The notes under the pieces: generated by a model
Told to the model about the DNA's origin: nothing
Databases searched by the model: none
The model's input: the letters and a program-made list of their open reading frames with translations, nothing else
Origin: Streptomyces beigongshangae
GTDB taxonomy: Bacteria; Actinomycetota; Actinomycetes; Streptomycetales; Streptomycetaceae
Direction of reading: 5' to 3'
Assembly: GCF_019710745.1 (NCBI RefSeq)
Contig: NZ_JAHKJW010000001.1
Location: forward strand, 226,760 to 290,759
Length of the DNA: 64,000 nucleotides
Shown here: in pieces, positions 58,355 to 64,000 of the stretch
Position numbering within the stretch: the stretch's first letter is position 1
Layout: every line of letters starts with the position of its first letter
Translations under genes and position numbers: made by a program

Positions 58355-58858
58355 CTAAAGGTGTCGCCGCCGCTTCCTGAGCAGGGCGTCCACCGAGAAC
58401 GTGGAGGCCCCGGCCAGCATGAGGGGTACCCAGCAGAAGAGGTAGGGGAGGTCGTTGCCGTAGTAGTACGGGTCCGCGGCCCAGCTCATCGTCAGCCAGA
58501 GGCTGAGGGAGATCAGGGCCCCGCCGAACGCGGCGAGGCGGGTCAGCAGGCCGATCAGGGCACCGATGCCCACCGCGAGTTCGCCCAGCGCCATGGCGTA
58601 GCCGAAGCCGACGGGGTTCTCGATGGACAGGTCGACGAGGGCGGGAACGGCCGAGGAGTCACGGACCGCACGCATCACGTCGCCGATCGAGCCCGCCCCG
58701 GCGTCGGACATGAACGCGCTGTCGGTGAGCTTGTCCAGCCCCGCGTAGATGAAGGTGACGCCGAGGAAGACGCGCAGCGGCAGCAGCGCGTACCGCGCGG
58801 CGGTGTCCCGCCAGTCCCCGCCGCCGTCCGCCTGTCCGGAACGGGTGTCCATCCGCAT
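58355..58858 (-). CDS. DoxX family membrane protein
   Basis: About 167 residues with four membrane helices: YALLPLRVFLGVTFIYAGLD, FGYAMALGELAVGIGALIGL, AFGGALISLSLWLTMSWA and LPYLFCWVPLMLAGAS. The DoxX signature R(V)FLGVTFIYAGLDKL is clear. Members occur in membrane redox complexes; specific role unknown. Start uncertain: ATG 58858 (MRMDTRSG) is used because GTGs upstream at 58870 and 58882 are too close to their ribosome sites and the latter lies in a repeat. It precedes the fusion gene on the same strand by 245 bp. Confidence 0.8.
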   Translation of the reverse strand: MRMDTRSGQADGGGDWRDTAARYALLPLRVFLGVTFIYAGLDKLTDSAFMSDAGAGSIGDVMRAVRDSSAVPALVDLSIENPVGFGYAMALGELAVGIGALIGLLTRLAAFGGALISLSLWLTMSWAADPYYYGNDLPYLFCWVPLMLAGASTFSVDALLRKRRRHL

Positions 58859-58879
58859 GCCGTGAGCCACAGCCTCCGC

Positions 58880-58913
58880 CACCTCTCAACCGTCGAACGG
58901 TTCACCTCTCAAC
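58880..58913. promoter_or_regulatory. Operator-like repeat-palindrome upstream of doxX-type gene
   Basis: Two copies of CACCTCTCAAC (58880-58890 and 58903-58913) flank and overlap a perfect palindrome AACCGT-CGA-ACGGTT (58888-58902), 22-55 bp upstream of the chosen start. Confidence 0.5.
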
Positions 58914-59063
58914 AAGACCACACGTACGACGGCGTGTCCCCCGTTCACAACGGGTTCGGCCCCCTTCGACCTCCCTCGGTCCCCTCCAGGCCCGGCGGGC
59001 GGTCGCGACGGACGATCCCGGCGGGCGGTCCCGGCGGACGATCCCGGCAGGCGGGGCGGGAAG

Positions 59064-60386
59064 TCAGTCCGTCACGTCGATCTCCACCCGGTTCGTCTCC
59101 ACGCCCGCCGCCGTGACGACCTGCACCTCCACCCGGCCGGGCTCCACGTCCGCCGGGACCGGCACCGTGAGCACCGCGTCGGACGGGTTGCTGAACCCGC
59201 CGGGCACGGGAACCAGCGGCACGTGCACGTGCACCGCGCCGATCCGCACCATCATCCGCGACAGACGGTCCGCACCCTGCGCGCCGGGCGGCACGAACCC
59301 GGCCCCCCGGATCTCGATGTCGTCGCCGGTCCGGATGGGCGCGTCCAGGTCCCCGGCCTCGCGCGCCCGCACGACCGAGAGGATCACCGGCCGCCCGCCC
59401 TCCGCGTACTTCGCGGCGACGTACGTGGCGGCCGACACCAGTACCACCACCGCGAGCCCCCACGGCAGGTCCGGCAGCTGCTCCGGCCGCCGGGCCAGCC
59501 GTACCGCCGCGAACACCAGCGCGACGGCGCCCAGCACCGCGTACTGCGTGTCCGCGAAGCTCCCGCGCCCGGAGTCGTCGGTCAGCAGGTCGGCCGCCCG
59601 GGGCCGGTCGGCGCGCACCTTCTGCAGCCGCTGCCCGAGGACCCGCAGCCCCACCACCCGCCGCACCAGGACGGCGATGGCGCACACGACGGCGAGGACG
59701 GTCACGATACCGGCGCCGCGGGCGAGTTCGAGTCCCGCGATGAGGGAGTCCCGCTCGGCGTGGGAGGACGCCCCGGCGAGCCGGCCCGCCAGCACCAGGA
59801 CCGCGTAGACGACGAAGAGGATCCAGGCGGCGGCCACCACCCGGGAGGTGGAGAGGCGGTTGTCCTCGCCGATGACCGGTGCCAGCACCCCGCCCCGCGC
59901 CCGGTGGAACCACGACGCGGCGGTCAGCAGCCCGCCCACGACGACCGCCGCGAGCAGGCCCGCCGTACGCGCGGACGTCCAGCCCGCCCCGATCGCGGTG
60001 AGCGCCTGCACCAGCAGCAGGACCGCCACGAGTCCCCACACGGCCAGGACGGTCCGCCGCCAGACGAGGCCGAGCCAGACGTCCCCCTCGGCCCGTCCGC
60101 GCTCGGCGACGAGGTCGGCGGACTGGGTCAGCGCGTCCGACACCCACTGCCGGGAGGCCCCGGCCGAGTGCGCGACCGCGGCGGGCAGTCCGTGCCCCGA
60201 CGCCAGTTCGTCCCGCTTGGAGAGGAACGCGGCGACGGCGCGCCGGTGTCCCTCCCGCGCCCCGTGCGGACAGTCCCCGCAGGTGCAACCGCCCTCGTGC
60301 CCGCCCCGCCGGTCCGCCCGGCCGGCGTCGCGCCCCGCGCCCTGTCCAGCCTCCTGCACCGCCACGCCCGTTGCCGCCTTCCGCAC
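59064..60386 (-). CDS. Hypothetical multi-pass membrane protein with C-terminal IPT/TIG-like domain
   Basis: About 440 residues. The N-terminus has a Cys pair cluster (GGCTCGDCPHG) and a helical WVSDALTQSADLVAE segment. Six or so membrane helices follow (LAVWGLVAVLLLVQALTAIG; TAGLLAAVVVGGLLTAASW; VVAAAWILFVVYAVLVLAG; others to about 345). The last 90 residues look like an IPT/TIG immunoglobulin fold (DDIEIRGAGFVPPGAQGAD, VPLVPVPGGFSNPSDAVLTV). GTG 60386 is a provisional start; frame extension upstream runs through tandem repeats. No function assigned. Confidence 0.6.
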   Translation of the reverse strand: MRKAATGVAVQEAGQGAGRDAGRADRRGGHEGGCTCGDCPHGAREGHRRAVAAFLSKRDELASGHGLPAAVAHSAGASRQWVSDALTQSADLVAERGRAEGDVWLGLVWRRTVLAVWGLVAVLLLVQALTAIGAGWTSARTAGLLAAVVVGGLLTAASWFHRARGGVLAPVIGEDNRLSTSRVVAAAWILFVVYAVLVLAGRLAGASSHAERDSLIAGLELARGAGIVTVLAVVCAIAVLVRRVVGLRVLGQRLQKVRADRPRAADLLTDDSGRGSFADTQYAVLGAVALVFAAVRLARRPEQLPDLPWGLAVVVLVSAATYVAAKYAEGGRPVILSVVRAREAGDLDAPIRTGDDIEIRGAGFVPPGAQGADRLSRMMVRIGAVHVHVPLVPVPGGFSNPSDAVLTVPVPADVEPGRVEVQVVTAAGVETNRVEIDVTD

Positions 60387-60439
60387 CGCTTCGTCGAATA
60401 TCCACCGGCTGCCCGTCGACCGCCCGCCAACCGCCCGCG

Positions 60440-60551
60440 AACTGCCCGCCAATTGCCCGCCAATTGCCCGTCGAACGCCGCCGACCGCCCATCGGCCGTA
60501 CGCCCGCCCGTCGCACACCCGCCCACCGCACGTCTGCCCACCGCACGTCTG
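60440..60551. repeat. Two tandem repeat families upstream of the IPT-like membrane protein gene
   Basis: AATTGCCCGCC-type 11-bp units, three copies at 60440-60472; CCCACCGCACGTCTG 15-bp units, two exact copies at 60522-60551. Between them are degenerate CCGACCGCCC units. They lie in the divergent 292-bp gap before the DUF4429 gene. Confidence 0.7.
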
Positions 60552-60678
60552 CGCGGCAGCACAACTGCCTTGTGACGACAGCGCATTGTGCCGTACCGCG
60601 CACCCCCGCGTCCGTCAGGTCCGGTCGGCGCGGGTGAACCCTCCGCCCCCGTGTTGACCCGGCTGCGAGAATTTCCGT

Positions 60679-61638
60679 ATGGCCGAGATCATCCAGCGTG
60701 ACGGGACCTGGGCCTTCGACGGCAGCACGGTCCGGATCACCCCGGGACTGCACCGTTCCGTGTCGCTGTTCCGGCAGACGTACGGGGAGATCGCCGTGCC
60801 CCTGGAAGCGGTGGCGGGCGTCGTCCACGCACCCGAACGCAAGCGCGGCCGGCTGCGCCTGAGGCTGCGCGAGGGCTCCGACCCGCTCCTCCAGGCGACC
60901 GGGGGCCGGCTGCCCGACGCGGCGGACCCGTACCGGCTGTCCGTGGCCGTCGACCGTTCCGGAGCGGCCGAGTACGTCGCCGAGGAGATCCGCCATGCCC
61001 TGCTCCTCGAACAGATCCCCGAGGAACCGGCCGGGGCGTACCTCCTGCCCGGTCCGCCCGTGCCGGTCTCGGTGCGCTCCAGCGACGGCACGGTCTCCTT
61101 CGACGGCACCCGGATCCGTATCGACTGGAGCGACATCTCGGACCGGGTGAAGCGCGCGACGGGACCGCGCATCATCGGCCTGGCGGATCTCGCGCGGGTG
61201 GAGTGGCTGCCCGGCTCCGGTTCCGAGGACGGGTTCCTGCGGTTCGTGACGCACGGATCGGTGTTCTCCGGACTGCCACCGGAGAAGGACCCGTTCGCCC
61301 TCGACCTGTGGGGCAACGCGCGCCGCGACCTGCTCACGGGGCTCGTCGCCACCGCGGTCACGGCCCGCCTCCCGCACCCGTCCACGGCGCCCGTCGGGAC
61401 CGGTGGGTACGCGCCGGACACCCCGGACACCCCGGACACCCCGGACGCGCCGGTCACCCCGGTCGCCCTCCCGGCCGTCCCGCGGGACTCCGTACCGCCC
61501 GTTCCGGCCCGGGCACCGGAGGACCTGCACGACGTACTCCTGCGCAGACTCCGGGAGTTGGGCGAACTGCACCGCGACGGCGTGCTCACCGACGAGGAGT
61601 TCGCGATGACGAAGGCGGCCGTGCTGCGCGATTTCTGA
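60679..61638 (+). CDS. DUF4429 protein with C-terminal SHOCT domain
   Basis: A 319-residue soluble protein. Two DUF4429 units lie at about 5-105 (QRDGTWAFDGSTVRITPG) and 125-225 (SSDGTVSFDGTRIRIDW), similar in order and length, suggesting duplication. A DTPDTPDTPDAP linker then leads to a SHOCT helix pair at the end (LRELGELHRDGVLTDEEFAM). DUF4429 resembles lipid- or ligand-binding PH-like folds; no role is established. ATG 60679 without a good ribosome site, so perhaps leaderless. Confidence 0.85.
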   Translation: MAEIIQRDGTWAFDGSTVRITPGLHRSVSLFRQTYGEIAVPLEAVAGVVHAPERKRGRLRLRLREGSDPLLQATGGRLPDAADPYRLSVAVDRSGAAEYVAEEIRHALLLEQIPEEPAGAYLLPGPPVPVSVRSSDGTVSFDGTRIRIDWSDISDRVKRATGPRIIGLADLARVEWLPGSGSEDGFLRFVTHGSVFSGLPPEKDPFALDLWGNARRDLLTGLVATAVTARLPHPSTAPVGTGGYAPDTPDTPDTPDAPVTPVALPAVPRDSVPPVPARAPEDLHDVLLRRLRELGELHRDGVLTDEEFAMTKAAVLRDF

Positions 61639-61654
61639 GCACGGCACGCCGGTG

Positions 61655-62449
61655 TCAGGACAGCAGGTCCGGTTCGCTGCGGCTGATGTCCTGCCACAGC
61701 GGCTGGTAGTTGATCCACGCCACCAGGTCCCCGCCGAGCTGCTCCCGCGTCGCGACCGCCTGCCGGTGGTCGATCGGCACCGGCCGCCCGGCCGCCCGCG
61801 CGGTCAGCTGCACCTGGCAGGACCGCTCCATCGACAGGAACCACCAGGCCGCCGCGTCCACCGAGTCGCCGACCGTCAGCAACCCGTGGTTGCGCAGCAC
61901 GAGCGCCTTGGACGAGCCGAGCGCGGAGGCGATCCGCCGCCCCTCCTCGGCGTCCACGGCCACCCCCGAGTACGCGTCGTACAGCGCGTGGTCCTCGTAG
62001 AACGCACAGCTCTCCTGCGTGATCGGTTCGAGCAGCTCGCCGAGCGCGGACAGCGCGCGCCCGTGCACCGAGTGGCAGTGGGCGACCGCGACGACGTCGG
62101 GCCGGGCGGCGTGCACCTGCGCGTGCACGGTGAACGCCGCCTGGTTCACGTGGTAGCGGCCCTCCAGCACCTGCCCGTCCCCGTTGGCCATCACCAGGTC
62201 GCCGACGGTGACGTGCTTGAACGGCATACCGAACGGGTTGACCCAGAAACAGTCGCTGTACTCCGGGTCGCGCGCGGTGATGTGACCGGAGACCCCGTCC
62301 TCGAAACCGAGCCGCCCGAAGAGCCGCAGCGCGCCCGCGAGCCGTTCCTTGCGGTGCCGGCGCTCGTCGTCGAGCGACTCGTGCATGGGCGGCATGGCGA
62401 ACCGCAGCCGGTCGGTGGGAAGCGGCAGGGGCGGCGTGGGGCCGTGCAT
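61655..62449 (-). CDS. Class II aldolase/adducin family protein
   Basis: A 264-residue member of the FucA/AraD/adducin fold. Zinc-ligand positions are visible in VAHCHSVHGRAL and VLRNHGLLTVGD, and the phosphate/substrate loop region in EDGVSGHITARDP. Family members cleave phosphorylated sugars or act on other substrates; adducin-like bacterial proteins of this subgroup lack a fixed assignment. ATG 62449 (MHGPTPP) has GGAGG at five bases. It is convergent with the DUF4429 gene across 16 bp. Confidence 0.85.
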   Translation of the reverse strand: MHGPTPPLPLPTDRLRFAMPPMHESLDDERRHRKERLAGALRLFGRLGFEDGVSGHITARDPEYSDCFWVNPFGMPFKHVTVGDLVMANGDGQVLEGRYHVNQAAFTVHAQVHAARPDVVAVAHCHSVHGRALSALGELLEPITQESCAFYEDHALYDAYSGVAVDAEEGRRIASALGSSKALVLRNHGLLTVGDSVDAAAWWFLSMERSCQVQLTARAAGRPVPIDHRQAVATREQLGGDLVAWINYQPLWQDISRSEPDLLS

Positions 62450-62717
62450 ATGTCCTCCAGCCCTGAGCAAAGGACTCCGTACGTGGTTACGGGCGGGAAG
62501 TTACCGGCGGTCAGCGCAGGAGAACAGACATGTAGGAGAAGAGAGTGCACAACCGTTGCAGTGGGTCGCCGGTCTGGCTGACCGGAGCCGACACATCCGT
62601 CGGGCAGCCGCGCCGACGCCCCTCGGAGGGACCCCCCGTGCACCGCCTTCCCCACACGCTGCACGGACCGCGCCGTGCGACCGCCTCCCCGCCCCCGCCC
62701 CTGCCCCCGTCGCGCCC

Positions 62718-63320
62718 GTGAAGAAGACCGAGCGCCGTATCGCGGCCATGCTCAGACAGGTGGCCACGCGTGACGTGGTCGTCCTGGACGACCCCGGCGG
62801 ATCCCCACGCCGTCTCGCCGCACTCGCCTACGTCGCCGTGCAGTACGGCTTCCGGTACGACGGAGCGGACAGGCTCGGCCAGGCGCTCCGGGTCAGACTG
62901 GTCCGTGATCCCCGTCCCGAGGCCCGCGAACGCGGTACGGCGGCTCTCGGCCGGCTCGCCGCGGGCCGCGCCCCGGGCATGCGCCCCGGCACCCTGAGAC
63001 CCCTGCCGGACGTGGCACCGGCGGTGGATCTGCTCAAGGCCCGCATCGAGTTCGACGCCCTGGACGACGACGGCCCCGACTGGCGCCGCACAGCCGTCCT
63101 CATGTCCGCCAGCGCGGCCCTGATGGCACTGCTGCTGATCCCCGTCGGCTGGCGGGCGTCGCTCGCCGCGGGCGCCGCGATGACCTCGGTGTGCACGCTC
63201 CTCCTGTGCCTGGAGGTGGTACGCAGGGACCGGCTCGCCCGGCGGCTGCGGTCGACGGGACCGGCCCTCGGCGGGCCCGTCCGCAGGGCCCGCCGAACCC
63301 TGCCGAAAAAGCGACACTAG
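62718..63320 (+). CDS. Hypothetical two-helix membrane protein
   Basis: A 200-residue protein from GTG 62718 (MKKTERRIAAML). The N-terminal 120 residues are soluble and basic (VVVLDDPGGSPRRLAALAYV, FDALDDDGPDWRRTAV). Two hydrophobic helices follow: LMSASAALMALLLIPVGW and AAGAAMTSVCTLLLCLEVV, then an Arg-rich tail. No family recognised. The weak site AAGA upstream makes the start provisional. Confidence 0.6.
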   Translation: MKKTERRIAAMLRQVATRDVVVLDDPGGSPRRLAALAYVAVQYGFRYDGADRLGQALRVRLVRDPRPEARERGTAALGRLAAGRAPGMRPGTLRPLPDVAPAVDLLKARIEFDALDDDGPDWRRTAVLMSASAALMALLLIPVGWRASLAAGAAMTSVCTLLLCLEVVRRDRLARRLRSTGPALGGPVRRARRTLPKKRH

Positions 63321-63349
63321 ATGTCGGGTATCGGCGTCAGACTCGCCGT

Positions 63350-63832
63350 ATGACTCGTACGACGTCGAACTGGGCGGCCCTCGTCGCCGCGGAACCGGAC
63401 CTCGCCAGGACCGTCGAGGAACGGTTCACGGCCTTCACGCACCACGTCGTGGCGACCCTCCGCAAGGACGGGTCGCCCCGCACCTCGGGCCTGGAGGTGC
63501 GTTTCCTGGACGGGGAGCTGTGGCTCGGCATGATGCCGGGCTCCGTCAAGGCCCTGGACCTGCGCCGGGACCCGCGTTTCGCCCTGCAGAGCAACCCTGG
63601 TCCGGGCACGGGGATGGACGGCGGCGACGTACGGATCGCGGGCCGTGCCGTCGAGGTCGACGATCCGGCGGAGCGGGCGCGGTACACCGAAGAGGTGGAA
63701 CCGCCGGAGCCGTTCCACCTCTTCCGCACCGAACTGACGGAGGTCGTACGGACCCGCGTCGAGGACGACCGCTACCTGGTCGTCGAGATCTGGCAGCCCG
63801 GGGTGCCGGTGCGCACCTTCAGACGGACCTGA
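63350..63832 (+). CDS. Pyridoxamine 5'-phosphate oxidase-fold flavin/F420-type protein
   Basis: A 160-residue split-barrel protein: THHVVATLRKDGSPRTSGLEV, LWLGMMPGSVKALDLRRDPR and FALQSNPGPG, then VRIAGRAVEV and FHLFRTELTEVV. The fold binds FMN, F420 or related cofactors; which one cannot be told. ATG 63350 lies seven bases after CAGACT, consistent with a leaderless start. It is convergent with guaA. Confidence 0.8.
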   Translation: MTRTTSNWAALVAAEPDLARTVEERFTAFTHHVVATLRKDGSPRTSGLEVRFLDGELWLGMMPGSVKALDLRRDPRFALQSNPGPGTGMDGGDVRIAGRAVEVDDPAERARYTEEVEPPEPFHLFRTELTEVVRTRVEDDRYLVVEIWQPGVPVRTFRRT

Positions 63833-63855
63833 GCCCGGGGACGGCAGACCTGAGC

Positions 63856-63897
63856 CCCGGGTCCGCCGTCCCAGGGCCCGGGGACGGCGGACCCGGG
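63856..63897. terminator. Strong terminator hairpin between PPOX gene and guaA
   Basis: A perfect 17-bp stem, CCCGGGTCCGCCGTCCC with its complement, and an 8-base loop, between convergent genes. It lies in GC-rich sequence with GGGGACGGC repeats. Confidence 0.8.
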
Positions 63898-63923
63898 TCC
63901 TGGGGACGTCCGGGGCCCGGCCG

Positions 63924-64000
<77 letters not shown>

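Noticed and set aside
60387..60586. N-terminal extension of the IPT-like membrane protein through upstream repeats
   Set aside because: The extra residues are translated tandem repeats with no conserved character, so the start was placed after them.
63318..63342. Third RecA-NDp/PafBC-like promoter, ATGTCGGGT-N8-CAGACT, before the PPOX-fold gene
   Set aside because: The upstream box matches only TGTCGG and the -10 lacks the initial T; too weak to call, though the gene does look leaderless.

Overview
The window is a stretch of high-GC actinobacterial chromosome, almost certainly Streptomyces. The evidence is about 70% GC with strong third-position GC, frequent GTG starts and GTGA/ATGA stop-start overlaps, leaderless-looking starts, and Streptomyces-type families (DUF2690 helix-turn-helix, DUF3017, DUF4429, RDD, PspC kinases, NlpC/P60 with a c-di-AMP riboswitch). 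From memory, unchecked here, the order trpS-glyA-mdh-folD-purHN-sucCD-icmB-pcrA-guaA matches the conserved core around SCO4770-SCO4840 of S. coelicolor. No insertion sequence, prophage, tRNA, rRNA or CRISPR array was found.

Layout. 1-3.4 kb: two divergent pairs that together encode a complete decaprenylphosphoryl-arabinose type pathway (UbiA-like phosphoribosyltransferase, PAP2 phosphatase, DprE1-like, DprE2-like). 3.4-13 kb: 2H phosphoesterase, trpS, glyA behind a ZTP riboswitch, a MocR regulator divergent from an AhpD-like protein, an aldehyde dehydrogenase, a MarR-GNAT protein and mdh. 13-20.7 kb: membrane-anchored DUF2690 HTH protein, DUF3017-folD operon, RDD protein, then an FHA-like protein coupled to a transmembrane Ser/Thr kinase with a lytic-transglycosylase-like outer domain. 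20.9-29.3 kb: purN-purH, two membrane proteins, a membrane-tethered sigma-like protein and sucC-sucD. glyA, folD, purN and purH form a one-carbon/purine group.

30-39.4 kb: a Pro-rich secreted protein, then a MoxR ATPase-DUF5682-VWA operon divergent from SWIM-DUF5691 genes, resembling E. coli yehLMPQ. The divergent promoter carries two back-to-back matches to the actinobacterial DNA-damage promoter (RecA-NDp/PafBC type). 39.5-50 kb: icmB, a lipase, an M23 peptidase, pcrA (also behind a RecA-NDp/PafBC-type promoter), two NlpC/P60 hydrolases (the first behind a c-di-AMP riboswitch) and a TetR regulator. 50-54 kb: a PspC-kinase/LuxR two-component system divergent from a PspC-LiaF-like membrane protein.

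54-58.3 kb: a small metabolic operon made of an aminotransferase-adenylating enzyme fusion and an aldehyde-dehydrogenase-fold reductase, preceded by three 17-bp tandem repeats in a comparatively AT-rich leader. This is the best candidate for an undescribed pathway and would convert a carboxylic acid to an aldehyde and then an amine. 58.3-64 kb: DoxX, an IPT-like membrane protein, DUF4429-SHOCT protein, class II aldolase, a small membrane protein, a flavin-type oxidase-fold protein and the 3' end of guaA.
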